This document shows positions 15,795-26,022 of a DNA stretch of 30,436 nt, one piece after another (position 1 is the first letter of the stretch; each line of letters opens with the position of its first letter). This stretch comes from a virus, in the IMG/VR virus record IMGVR_UViG_3300023180_000266, positions 1 through 30,436 of that record. One strand, given 5' to 3'. The notes below the pieces were generated by a model. That model made no database searches. It had not been told where the DNA came from and worked only from the letters and a program-made list of their open reading frames with translations. A program made the translations under genes and the position numbers.

Positions 15795-17876
15795 ATGAGT
15801 GCAATCATTTCTGATAAGTTTAGAATTTATAATGCCGAGCAGTTTATGACTGCTCTTGGTGATGACAAATTCGAGACGGACGGAACCCCTAATTTTGGCG
15901 CTGCTATTGAAAGAAGTAGAATGTACTTCTTCATCGGTAGACCCCAAGATTGGTTCGCTACCCTCGAAATTTATAACAAGACCGACGACGGAGCTGCCGT
16001 AGCATGGGCAGATGTTCCTTCTGGATACTGGGTTGAAGCAACACCTGCTTCTGGTGGCGCTGTATTCCGTGGCGAAATTGCTGCTGTGTATGAGAACGTT
16101 GTTCTTCTACGTGGTGGTATTGAAGGTTCTAACACCTTCTCGTCTACCCCAGCACTAGGCGGCGACATCATCGTTTATGACGGAGATCCTTCCGGAACTG
16201 GTGTTCTTGTCGCTAACCTCGAAGCTACCGCTGGTGTATACCGTTATTCCACCGAGGATATCGTTCCCACTGCCTTCGACAATGATAAAGAATTGTTTGA
16301 AGTCTATGATGACATGATCGCTGCCAAGCGTATGACCATTGACTTCACTAAGAGTGTTGTCAAGGCATATCGTTGGCCTGTTGCTGGTGGAGACACCTAC
16401 GACATGTATATCAACGATTACAGTGTTTCTTTCGTTGACAACAAGATTACTGGTAAGACTTCTGCTAACGGTTCCACAACCTTAACAGACTCCAAGTTCT
16501 ATGTAATGAACAACAACTTCGAAGTCTTCAAGTGCCTCTATAATGGTGCTGAGGGTGCTACATATGACGGTGTTGTTGGTGGTGCTACTATTGAACCTTC
16601 GATTGATACTACATTCGGTGGTGTCTACAGAGCTACTGACGGTGTTTTCTACGAGGACAAGGGTGCCGTTGCTGCTCCTGTTGGTTCTATTCCTTGCTTC
16701 CCTGCTAAGGGTTATGTCTGGAAGTATATGTTCACCGTTCCTACCCAGGACGTACTTAAGTTCCTCTCCACGGACTTCATGCCCATCCCTCTAAATGATG
16801 GTACATCTGGTTCTAACAGAGCTGATGTAGAGGCTATTGCTAATGATGGTGGTATTATGGCTGCCAAGATTAGAAGATCCGCTACTGAACTTGCCGATGG
16901 TACTTACTATGCTCCTGTTGTTGGAGATGGTTCGGTTGGTAAGGATGGTGATGGTGGTGCTCCTGCTTCTACTGCTCTTCTACGCTTTGAGGTAGCTGCT
17001 AACGTCATCACTGAACTATTTGTTGTTGGACAGGGTGGTGGATATACCTACGGTAAGGTATACTTGGAAAGTGGTGCTAGCCAAGATGGTAACGCCAATA
17101 ACTATGGTCTATTTACCTCCGTTGATGGTGGTGTTAATTTAACACCTGCTGTAATTCCTGCTCCAACAGCTGCAGGTGGCGGACATGGCGAGATCGAAGT
17201 TGTCATCGGTCCAAGAGGCGGTCATGGTGCTGCTGGCGCTGGTAAGATCGAGCGTGAGCTTGGTGCCAAGCGTGTAATGTCCAACATCGTTCTAAGATTC
17301 GATGAAGGTGAGGGTGACTTCCCAACAGATAACGATTTCAGAAGAATCGGTATTCTTAAGGATCCTAACTCCGTCCCTCTTGCTGGTCTTGCTACAGAGA
17401 GAACTCTCTATGCTGTAAAGAGACTTAAGTTCGCCTCGGTTGCTGGTGGTGGATTCGTTCCCGATGATTACATCTACCAGAACAGAGTCCAAGGCGGTGT
17501 TCCTACCGGACTATATGCCAAGGGTCGTGTAATTGGTGTCGATGATGCTAATGGCATTATCACTTACTACCAGAGCGTTGATGAGCACGCCGATAATGGT
17601 GTTGTTAGAGAATTCCAAGACTCTTCTGTCGCTGGATTCCAGGTTGTTACCGCTAATGACCTTAACCCAGTTGATGTCCCAGGTTCTAACCCATCCGCTA
17701 CAGGAACTCTAGAACCAGCCGGTACTGTTACCGTTGGTGCTGTTGATTATGTAAATGGTTATGCTGGACCTGAAATTGAGGCAAATTCTGGAGATCTACT
17801 CTACGTAGAGAACAGAAGACTCATTACTCGTGCTTTAGACCAGGAAGAAGATATCAAACTCGTTATCGAATTCTGA
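15795..17876 (+). CDS. gp8: Baseplate wedge subunit gp8 (enlarged)
   Basis: This encodes 693 residues, about twice T4 gp8 (334), the dimeric wedge protein that binds gp7 and gp10. Homology is clear at both ends. The N-terminus has SDKFRIYNAEQFMTALGD and a MYFFIGRPQDW strand (T4: SKFRTEKMLNFYNS, FITFGRSEPW). Residues about 300-335 have KGYVWKYMFTVPT and FMPIP, like T4 DGYVWEYLFEIPP. The C-terminus SGDLLYVENRRLITRALDQ matches T4 SGEMIYMENRPPIIMAMDQ. The extra length is Gly-rich: a beta insertion in residues 60-150, a GQGGGYTYGK unit near 412, a GGGHGEIEVVIGPRGGHG stretch near 460, and a 100-residue piece before the C-terminus. Codon choice favours C- and T-ending preferred codons, which suggests high expression. 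Confidence 0.95.
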   Translation: MSAIISDKFRIYNAEQFMTALGDDKFETDGTPNFGAAIERSRMYFFIGRPQDWFATLEIYNKTDDGAAVAWADVPSGYWVEATPASGGAVFRGEIAAVYENVVLLRGGIEGSNTFSSTPALGGDIIVYDGDPSGTGVLVANLEATAGVYRYSTEDIVPTAFDNDKELFEVYDDMIAAKRMTIDFTKSVVKAYRWPVAGGDTYDMYINDYSVSFVDNKITGKTSANGSTTLTDSKFYVMNNNFEVFKCLYNGAEGATYDGVVGGATIEPSIDTTFGGVYRATDGVFYEDKGAVAAPVGSIPCFPAKGYVWKYMFTVPTQDVLKFLSTDFMPIPLNDGTSGSNRADVEAIANDGGIMAAKIRRSATELADGTYYAPVVGDGSVGKDGDGGAPASTALLRFEVAANVITELFVVGQGGGYTYGKVYLESGASQDGNANNYGLFTSVDGGVNLTPAVIPAPTAAGGGHGEIEVVIGPRGGHGAAGAGKIERELGAKRVMSNIVLRFDEGEGDFPTDNDFRRIGILKDPNSVPLAGLATERTLYAVKRLKFASVAGGGFVPDDYIYQNRVQGGVPTGLYAKGRVIGVDDANGIITYYQSVDEHADNGVVREFQDSSVAGFQVVTANDLNPVDVPGSNPSATGTLEPAGTVTVGAVDYVNGYAGPEIEANSGDLLYVENRRLITRALDQEEDIKLVIEF

Positions 17877-17891
17877 TCTATATACTATACC

Positions 17892-17917
17892 ACGGTCCCC
17901 TTCGGGGGACCGTTTTT
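17892..17917 (+). terminator. Strong rho-independent terminator after gp8
   Basis: ACGGTCCCC (17892-17900) and GGGGACCGT (17905-17913) form a perfect 9-bp stem around a TTCG tetraloop, followed by a run of T (17913-17917). It begins 15 bases after the gp8 stop and is the clearest terminator in the window. It leaves only 22 bases before the next start codon. Confidence 0.95.
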
Positions 17918-17939
17918 CACTCCCGTCAAATAATGTAAA

Positions 17940-20900
17940 ATGCCACAAAAGACGAACCTCAACGCAAATCCTTATTTTGATGATTTTGACAAGGATAAAA
18001 ATTTTCTAAAGGTATTGTTTCGATCTGGGTATTCAATTCAAACCAGAGAACTTATAACTCTGCAATCAATATTACAAAATCAGATTGAAAATTTTGGAAA
18101 ATATTCTTTCAAGCAAGGACAGCAAGTTGTTCCAGGTGAAGTAGGTTTAAACACGGCATTAGATTATGTAAAGTTATCCTCTGTATCCGAAGTCGGGATC
18201 GGTAATCCAGATGGAACTATTACATATTCCAAATATGATATTAGAGATCTAGTTGGTCAACAATTAAGAGGTATTACATCTGGTGTTGTCGGGGTTGTTT
18301 TAGACACCTCTTTATCTAGTGCAACAGAGTCTGATACTCTATTTGTAAATTATGTTTCTAGTGGCAACGAAAATAACGAAAAAACTTTTAGACAAGGGGA
18401 AACTTTAGAAGTAGTTGATGGTGTCAACACTCCCCTTTTAGTTGTTGGTGTAGATGGAAGCGTACTCCCAACATCTATTACAGTCGAAAATCCTATTACA
18501 GGAGATGTCACTACAGAAGCAAGTCCAGCAATGGGATTTGCTTCTGGCGTAGAAGTAGAAGAAGGCATTTATTTTGTAAACGGATTCTTTGTAAGAAATA
18601 ATAAACAACTTTTAGTAATTGACAAGTATTCTTCTAAAACATCTGCTAAGGTAGGATTTAATATTGTAGAAGAAATTGTCACTCCAGAGCAAGATACCTC
18701 TTTATATGATAATTCAAGAGGGTATAGCAATGCCTCCGCTCCTGGAGCACATAGACTTAAGATTACACTGGAGTTAGTTGAGTTTGGTTATTCCGAAAAG
18801 ACTGATAATAATTTCATTCAACTTCTAAAAATTAATCAAGGTCAAATTGAAAAAGAAGTAAAGAAAGCTGACTACACTCTATTAGAAGATACATTAGCAA
18901 GAAGAACATATGACGAATCTGGTGATTATGTAGTAGAAGATTTCCCAATTCAAATTAGAGAGTTCTATCAGAAAGATGGAAACAATGGATTATATAGATT
19001 AGATCCTGATGATAATACTGTTAACGGATTATCCCCAGAAGAAGCAGATTCGAAAATGCTTTTGGGAATTGGTTCTGGTAAAGCCTACGTCAGGGGATAT
19101 GAAATTGTTAACAAGTCTACCAAAGATATTGTAGTTGATAAAGCAAGAGACACTTTAGAAAGAGATAATGTAACTTTAAAGTCTTCTGGTTTAGCAACTT
19201 ATAGTATTACAAACTTAAGTGGAACTGTTCCTTTGAACACGGTTGGTGGTGAAATTACTTCGTATCCAGATGTTTATTTCAACTCTGTATTTAATGATGG
19301 AACTATTGGACTAAATGGATTAGAATCCGAGGGATATTTCAAGAACACAATTTCCAGAAGATCTCAAAGTATTTCTCCAGCACAAGGCATTAAAACTATT
19401 TACGTTCAAGTAGCTGATGATGTTCCTTCTATCGGAGATGTTTTTCCAACAACATTATGGTTTGCTAAAACAACTAGTGATGGAACCCCAACTACTGTAG
19501 ACTCTGTTGAGGTTATTGGAACTTCGGTTACAAACCGCCCAGAAACAAATGATAACCCATCTCAAGTTTTTGTTGAATTCACTGTATTAGGTGATAAAGG
19601 TTTACTAGAAACTTTCCTAAAAGAATATGATGATGATGCTAATGGCAAGTTGAGATATGTTTGGACCGAAAGTTCACTTGCTTTATCAGGCGGTTCCTTC
19701 TATGGAAATATCATTGATTATAATGAAACTATTCATCCTGTTGTTGGTTTAGCAAAACCAAAGAATTATTCTTTGGAGAAGAGAGCAGAAGGTTTTAATG
19801 AAGATTTAGATAAAGTTATTTCTAGAGGTACAGCTATTGATGGATCTACTCCTTATAGTGCTATCTTTAATTTCTCTTATTTCAATCCTAAGTATTTTAC
19901 GAAAATTAAGTTAGATGAAGATCCTCAAGTTGGATTCCGCTCTGGTAAGTATGTAGTTGGTAGAGAAAGCAAAGCATATGGTGTAATTGAATCCGAAGAG
20001 ACTGGTAATTTTAGTTTCGGTAAAAATCTTTTCGTCACTACTCTGTCTGGTGAATTTAAGCCAGGTGAAACACTAATTGACGAAGATGGTCTTTCTGCTA
20101 AAATTTCAGATGAGAATACAATTTCTCACTTTATTGTAAACTTTAGGGGTTCTGGATATAGTGATAGTGGATCTAACAGAGCAAATATTGTTATCAACGG
20201 TAGAGAATATGATTCTTCTATTGTAGAATTAAAAATTTCTGGTGGTCAAATTTACAATGCTGAGATTGTTAATTCCACTAACTTACAAGAAAAGTATGTT
20301 TCTCCACCTGTAATTACTGTTACTCCAGATGCAGGATTAGGACAGCGAGCAGTAATTACTGCTGTTCTTAATAAGAATACAGTATTAACTTATAACAATC
20401 AAAATATTAAATCTTTTTCTTCAGAATACAATAATTATTCTTTCACGTCTGATATTGATACCTCTAGTTCTGTTTACTCAACACAGTCTCAAGTTACTTC
20501 ATTTACTTTTACAGGAGAGAAAGGAAGAAAGTTTATCACATGTAATGGATTTGGAACAGATCTATCCAGAGATTTAGTTCCCGGAGATCTAATTCAATAT
20601 ACAGATGATAATGGCGTAACAATTAAGAATGTCGTTCAGTCAACTACAGATTCGGTTGGAACAGTTAAATCTAGAATTTATCTCGACTACGCTCTAGCAA
20701 ATGACATTACTAATGCTACTGTAATTAGAGTAAGACCTATTATTAAAAATTCTACAAAATCTAGTCTTATTTTCCCTACCGGAAGCAAACAAGTAGCATC
20801 TCTCGTTAAGAGCACAGAAGATACTAAGTTTAAATATTTTATTAGAAAAGATTTTGTAACTGATCTAGCTGCCAGTGGATCCTTTGTTACATTTAGTGCT

Positions 20901-23900
20901 CAGTTAACTTCAGGAACTCAAAGATTTGTTAGATATACTGAAGAAAATTATATCGTAACTGTATTGGATGCCGGAGATTCTACAGCAGTTGAGACTGGAG
21001 ATATCTTGTACATCAATCCGGAATATGTACAAATTAATTCTGGTAACGTTACTTCTAATCAGGTTACTTCTGGATCTCTAGTTATTAGTTTGCCAAATAG
21101 CTTCTTCCTAGGAGAAGGACAGGCATCTCTAGTTGTATATCCAAAACTTAAATTAACTGCTACGGTTGAAATTGATAAGGCTAGACCCAGACTCAAGACC
21201 GCTATTAGAAACAGAAGAATTACTATTCCTTCTGCTGGAGACAGAGTTATTCCATTGAGAGGAACTAACTACGATGAAAATACTATCGAATCTTTATCGT
21301 ATTCTGATGTTTTTAAACTAAGGTATGTCTACGAAGGAACAACATCAAATCCCCCAGAAGCAGATGCTGATGGCAACCTAGTAAGTGGTTCTGATATTTC
21401 ATACAAGTATACTTTTGATGATGGACAACGTGATACTTTCTTTGATGTATCTAGAATTGTATTGAAACCAGGATTTGATGCTCCACAAGGACAACTTCTA
21501 GTTGCTTTTGATTACTTCGAGCATTCCCTAGGTGATTTCTCTACCGTAGATTCTTATGTACACCAGGCTGGTGTAGCAGCATCGGAAATTCCTAACTTCA
21601 ACTCTTCTGTATATGGAACAGTTAATCTCAAAGATGTAATTGATTTAAGACCAAAAGTAGATTCGGAAGCAGTTATCACTGGATTCCAGGATGTATCTAT
21701 TTTGAATACAAATAGTGGTATTTCATTTACTGGTCCTGGTGGTATTCCAACTGCTACCCCAGCTGTAGATACAAATCTAGAGTTTACTTTCTCTTTCTCG
21801 GAGAAACAATACTTAGACAGGATGGATGGTGTTTTCTTGAATAAGAACGGAGAGGTTATTGTAGAAAAAGGAAATGCTTCTCTAAATCCATCCAAACCAG
21901 AAATTATTGATGATGCTATTGCTCTTGCTTATCTTCACATCCCCGCTTTTACAAATAGCACTAAAGATGTAAGAATTATCCCCGTAGATAACAGACGTTA
22001 TACTATGAGAGATATTGGTAAACTAGAGAAGCGTATAGAACGTCTTGAGTTCTACACATCTCTAAGCATCCTTGAGCAGCAAGCACTAAACATGCAGATT
22101 AAGGATGATATTGGTTTAGACAGATTTAAAGCAGGATTTGTTGTAGATGCTTTCGAAGCACATTCTGCCGGTAATCTTGCTTCTGTTGACTACCAGTGTG
22201 CTATTGATTCTCAGCAATCTGTCTTAAGACCACAATCTAAAGAAGATAGTTTTGTCTTAAAAGAGGTTAACGTAAGAAATGACCAAAGAGTCATTGATGG
22301 TTATGTCAACAACCATGGTGTTATCACACTTCCATACAACAACTTACCATTGTTGGGCAACAGTAATGCCACTGGAACAATTAACCCAAATCCATTTGTC
22401 GTTATTCAGTATGTTGGTGATGCTAATATTTCCCCAACCATCGATCAATGGTATGACGATAGTATAGAACCTCTCGTAGTTGATACAAATACTAAATTAA
22501 ATTCTATTCTATTAGCAAAGGTCAATCCAAAAGAATCCTTAGCTTCTTTATATGATTCGTTTGTAGTTAATTGGGTTGGAACAGATAAGACTTTGTTCAA
22601 TATCAATGGATTATCTGATATTAATACAGAAAATATTATTACCTCTACATCTTCTGCTTCTGTTGCTAGTTCTTCTAACATCAGTCCACAGAACAATGAA
22701 CTAGGAAAAGGTGTAAATTCCAAGGTTGTTAATGGAAGAACTGTAGCAACTGGTGTACAATTCTTTGCTAGATCAATTCCTGTTAAATTTACTTTAAATC
22801 GTTTAAAGCCAAATACAAAGATCTTTGTATACTTAGAAGGAAGAGACATCGGAAGATGGGCAAATCCTGATGGTAAGTACACGGGTATTGCTGGCAACTC
22901 ACTAACTACTTTTGGATCTGATTTAGTTACAGATTCTACGGGAAGCTTGAGTGGTATTATCTTAGTTCCTGCTGGATTCCCCCCTTCTATCGGAGCGAGA
23001 TGGACTGGTAATGTAGATACTGTTCTTTATGATACACTTGCCGAAGAACTTAGAATTACAGAAGGTTCTAAGACTTTCTTCTTCTCTTCTGATGGTCTTA
23101 ATAAAGAAGAGTTAGATACTTACGCTGAGGTTCAATTCTATGCTTCGGGTATTGTTCCTAGCAATCCACAATCTATTATTTCTAGTGGCATCTCTTACTT
23201 TAAAGCAAATGAAGGTATTCAGTTTACCAATAGCAACACAGATCAAGAAGTAAAACCAAATCCATTGGCACAGACATTCCGTATCGAAGGATTCGAAGGT
23301 GGTGTGTTTGTTACAGGATTAGATTTATACTTCTCCCAGAAGAGTTCTAATGTTCCTATTAGAGCATATATAACTGATATTAATTCTGGAGCTCCTGGTA
23401 AGAATATTCTCCCAGGTTCTCAAGTAACTTTATTCCCAGATACACAACTAGTTACGTATATTACAGGAAATTCTGATACTGTTGTTCTATTCAAAGGAGA
23501 AACTGTATCTGGAATGGATAGCGGAGCGAAAGGTCCTTTGAAGACGGTTCTGGATAAGAACGGTATTCCTATCGGTGATGAACTATCAACTACGTTTACT
23601 TTAAATAGAAATCAAACTTATACTTTAGTTCTAAGTAACCACAATGGTATTTCTTTCTTACAGGATGAAATCATTTCTACACCTTCTGTTAAGAATGTCA
23701 ATACTACAGAGAATAAAAACATCGCTCTCAATATTGCCAAAGATTCCGGAAGAGTAGTTGATCTCAAGATCAATGATATTGGAGAAAAATATCAGGGTGC
23801 TACGATTACTATCGAAAGTCCACAACTTCCAGGTAGCAGCACAGCATCCGCTGATATTCAAGTATCAAATGGTTCTGTGTATAATGTAGACTTGGTTCTA

Positions 23901-26021
23901 TCTGGTAATGGTTATACAGAAGCTCCCGCCGTAGTTGTGGGTGGTATTGGAACTGGTGCTAGCGGAGCTATTGTAGAATCTATTATTGAAATTGATACAC
24001 CTGCTGTGAGGATGGGGGTAGCATCTGATTCATTATCTATTAATCCTACTTTATCTACCACACCATCTTACTTTAAGTTTAAGTATCCAGTCTATTTACA
24101 GAATGATACCGAGTATGCTTTAAATATCGAAACAGATTCTATTGACTATGTTCTATGGTCTTCCAAACTAGGAGAGCAAGAAGTTACAACAAATGCTGCT
24201 GTAACCACTCAGCCATTACTAGGATCTCTTTACAAGTCTCAGAATACCGACAACTTTGTAGAGGACTTATTTGAAGACCTTAAGTTTACCCTATACAAAG
24301 CAGAGTTTAGCACCAGTGCTGTTGGATCTTTGAGATTGGCAAATGAAAATCCAGGATTTGAAAAATTAGAAACAGCTCCTTTTGAGACTAGTGTAAGATC
24401 ACCAATCAATGCTACTTCTGATTTATTCAAAGGCAATAATGCTATTGTCAAGGTATTACATAGAGATAATGGATTTGAAGACAGAGGTAAATCTTTCGTG
24501 TTCTTCAAGAAAGCAGAAGACACAGGTGGAATTCCAGCAGTCACACTGAATGGAGAACTATACGAAGTAATTAACTGTGGTTTAGATTTCTATAATATTG
24601 TTACCCCAAGCAGAGCAGGCTCTAATATCTTGGGAGGTGGTTCTAATGTATTAGCATCATATAATAGAAAATATGAAAGATTATATGCCCAGGTATCTTA
24701 TCTACAATTAGATAAGACTTCTATTCAGGCAATGGTTAAAACTACCAACATTGTTCCTGTAGATTCTAATACTCAAAATTATACTTCATATCAACAATCC
24801 GAATATGAAAGAACTTTCTTAAATGAGCAACACTATTTTACAAATCAAAAAGTCATTGCTTCTAGAATTAATCAGACAGTTAATTTCATAGAGAATTCCC
24901 TAGAGTATAAAATTAGTTTATCCACAGAGAATCCAAATGTATCTCCTGTTATTGATCTCAATGCTGCTTCTGTAAAAACAGCTACAAATAGAGTTGAAAA
25001 TGCTACTGGATTTGAGTCTAGATATGGTAAGAGATATCAAGAACTTAGATTCTTACCTTCTTACAATACAGACTTCTTAATTATTGGAACTCCTGATGAC
25101 ATTGTTGTTGGTAGTGTTATCACCGGAGTTACATCAGGTTCTATTGGTAAAATTGTAGAATGGGATGGAACCTCTCAAGCAGTGATCGACATTAGCACTA
25201 CCTCTCAATTAATCGTGGGAGAGTCTATTACGATTGTAACGCCAGCTGGTATTACTGTTACTTCTGCTTCCGTAACGATTCAAGCACTACAACCAGTAGA
25301 ATATGATTTCTCCGAGGGATCGAATGTGGTTGCTTCTTATCCTTTAAATCTACTAACAACATACGATAACACAATCAACGGCAAAGTAATTGAGTGGGAT
25401 TCTAAAGATAGAGTTCTAATTGTTGACACTCCATATCGTCCCATTAATGGAGATTTTGAAGCAGAAATCACAACAGGATCTGCTTTTGTAAGAAATTCCA
25501 ATGCTTCAGAACAACAGCAAGATATCTTTAGAGTTAATGATATTTTACAATCTTCTGATGAAAAATATCTTACTATCGGATCTATGGTTTTATCCACTGG
25601 TGTTGATTATGTATCGGATGAAGAATCTAAGAATAGTTCCTCGCTTGCTAAATATGTAACTAAGGAAGTATTCATCAATAACCCAGGAACATCTATTGAT
25701 GTTAGATTGACTGCCACCCTAACAAATGTAGAAAATGTAAAAGTATTCTATAAGTTTAAGAAAGCATCCAGTCAAGAAAACTTTGATGATATTAACTGGG
25801 TAGCATTTAATATTGATGGAAATCCTGATGTAAATGATATTGCTACTGCTTCTAATTCTATCTCCGGTAATTACGAGTTACAATCTAATTACCAAGAATT
25901 AAAGTATAGTGTGAGTAACTTACCTGAGTTTTCTTCTTACTCAGTGAAGATTATTATGAAGACAGATGATCCTACCCTGACTCCGAAAATTCAAGACTTG
26001 AGAGCTGTAGCATCTTACTAA
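17940..26021 (+). CDS. Giant DUF4815-type virion structural protein (2,693 aa)
   Basis: The N-terminus (NANPYFDDFDKDKNFLKVLF, then RELITLQSILQNQIENFG) is the signature of DUF4815 proteins, structural proteins of T4-like and other large myophages. More conserved blocks follow: RRTYDESGDYVVEDF and GSGKAYVRGYE (residues about 320-390), RDIGKLEKRIERLEFYTSLS (about 1358), FTLNRLKPNTKIFVYLEG (about 1618), NPLAQTFRIEGFEGGVFVTG (about 1775), YPVYLQNDTEYALNIETD (about 2048) and a C-terminal IIMKTDDPTLTPKIQDLRA. The DUF4815 core is split by a region of GxGY and TGAxG modules (about 660-1050). The T4 gp9/gp10 slot and the receptor-like modules suggest an outer baseplate or fibre-attachment role; that is inference. 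The ATG at 17940 lies just after the gp8 terminator with no clear ribosome-binding site or strong late promoter. Confidence 0.93.
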   Translation: MPQKTNLNANPYFDDFDKDKNFLKVLFRSGYSIQTRELITLQSILQNQIENFGKYSFKQGQQVVPGEVGLNTALDYVKLSSVSEVGIGNPDGTITYSKYDIRDLVGQQLRGITSGVVGVVLDTSLSSATESDTLFVNYVSSGNENNEKTFRQGETLEVVDGVNTPLLVVGVDGSVLPTSITVENPITGDVTTEASPAMGFASGVEVEEGIYFVNGFFVRNNKQLLVIDKYSSKTSAKVGFNIVEEIVTPEQDTSLYDNSRGYSNASAPGAHRLKITLELVEFGYSEKTDNNFIQLLKINQGQIEKEVKKADYTLLEDTLARRTYDESGDYVVEDFPIQIREFYQKDGNNGLYRLDPDDNTVNGLSPEEADSKMLLGIGSGKAYVRGYEIVNKSTKDIVVDKARDTLERDNVTLKSSGLATYSITNLSGTVPLNTVGGEITSYPDVYFNSVFNDGTIGLNGLESEGYFKNTISRRSQSISPAQGIKTIYVQVADDVPSIGDVFPTTLWFAKTTSDGTPTTVDSVEVIGTSVTNRPETNDNPSQVFVEFTVLGDKGLLETFLKEYDDDANGKLRYVWTESSLALSGGSFYGNIIDYNETIHPVVGLAKPKNYSLEKRAEGFNEDLDKVISRGTAIDGSTPYSAIFNFSYFNPKYFTKIKLDEDPQVGFRSGKYVVGRESKAYGVIESEETGNFSFGKNLFVTTLSGEFKPGETLIDEDGLSAKISDENTISHFIVNFRGSGYSDSGSNRANIVINGREYDSSIVELKISGGQIYNAEIVNSTNLQEKYVSPPVITVTPDAGLGQRAVITAVLNKNTVLTYNNQNIKSFSSEYNNYSFTSDIDTSSSVYSTQSQVTSFTFTGEKGRKFITCNGFGTDLSRDLVPGDLIQYTDDNGVTIKNVVQSTTDSVGTVKSRIYLDYALANDITNATVIRVRPIIKNSTKSSLIFPTGSKQVASLVKSTEDTKFKYFIRKDFVTDLAASGSFVTFSAQLTSGTQRFVRYTEENYIVTVLDAGDSTAVETGDILYINPEYVQINSGNVTSNQVTSGSLVISLPNSFFLGEGQASLVVYPKLKLTATVEIDKARPRLKTAIRNRRITIPSAGDRVIPLRGTNYDENTIESLSYSDVFKLRYVYEGTTSNPPEADADGNLVSGSDISYKYTFDDGQRDTFFDVSRIVLKPGFDAPQGQLLVAFDYFEHSLGDFSTVDSYVHQAGVAASEIPNFNSSVYGTVNLKDVIDLRPKVDSEAVITGFQDVSILNTNSGISFTGPGGIPTATPAVDTNLEFTFSFSEKQYLDRMDGVFLNKNGEVIVEKGNASLNPSKPEIIDDAIALAYLHIPAFTNSTKDVRIIPVDNRRYTMRDIGKLEKRIERLEFYTSLSILEQQALNMQIKDDIGLDRFKAGFVVDAFEAHSAGNLASVDYQCAIDSQQSVLRPQSKEDSFVLKEVNVRNDQRVIDGYVNNHGVITLPYNNLPLLGNSNATGTINPNPFVVIQYVGDANISPTIDQWYDDSIEPLVVDTNTKLNSILLAKVNPKESLASLYDSFVVNWVGTDKTLFNINGLSDINTENIITSTSSASVASSSNISPQNNELGKGVNSKVVNGRTVATGVQFFARSIPVKFTLNRLKPNTKIFVYLEGRDIGRWANPDGKYTGIAGNSLTTFGSDLVTDSTGSLSGIILVPAGFPPSIGARWTGNVDTVLYDTLAEELRITEGSKTFFFSSDGLNKEELDTYAEVQFYASGIVPSNPQSIISSGISYFKANEGIQFTNSNTDQEVKPNPLAQTFRIEGFEGGVFVTGLDLYFSQKSSNVPIRAYITDINSGAPGKNILPGSQVTLFPDTQLVTYITGNSDTVVLFKGETVSGMDSGAKGPLKTVLDKNGIPIGDELSTTFTLNRNQTYTLVLSNHNGISFLQDEIISTPSVKNVNTTENKNIALNIAKDSGRVVDLKINDIGEKYQGATITIESPQLPGSSTASADIQVSNGSVYNVDLVLSGNGYTEAPAVVVGGIGTGASGAIVESIIEIDTPAVRMGVASDSLSINPTLSTTPSYFKFKYPVYLQNDTEYALNIETDSIDYVLWSSKLGEQEVTTNAAVTTQPLLGSLYKSQNTDNFVEDLFEDLKFTLYKAEFSTSAVGSLRLANENPGFEKLETAPFETSVRSPINATSDLFKGNNAIVKVLHRDNGFEDRGKSFVFFKKAEDTGGIPAVTLNGELYEVINCGLDFYNIVTPSRAGSNILGGGSNVLASYNRKYERLYAQVSYLQLDKTSIQAMVKTTNIVPVDSNTQNYTSYQQSEYERTFLNEQHYFTNQKVIASRINQTVNFIENSLEYKISLSTENPNVSPVIDLNAASVKTATNRVENATGFESRYGKRYQELRFLPSYNTDFLIIGTPDDIVVGSVITGVTSGSIGKIVEWDGTSQAVIDISTTSQLIVGESITIVTPAGITVTSASVTIQALQPVEYDFSEGSNVVASYPLNLLTTYDNTINGKVIEWDSKDRVLIVDTPYRPINGDFEAEITTGSAFVRNSNASEQQQDIFRVNDILQSSDEKYLTIGSMVLSTGVDYVSDEESKNSSSLAKYVTKEVFINNPGTSIDVRLTATLTNVENVKVFYKFKKASSQENFDDINWVAFNIDGNPDVNDIATASNSISGNYELQSNYQELKYSVSNLPEFSSYSVKIIMKTDDPTLTPKIQDLRAVASY

Positions 26022-26022
26022 C

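Noticed and set aside
17925-17932. GTCAAATA as a late promoter for the DUF4815 gene
   Set aside because: Two core mismatches to the octamer and only 7 bases before the start codon, leaving too little leader; the promoter of this gene remains unidentified.
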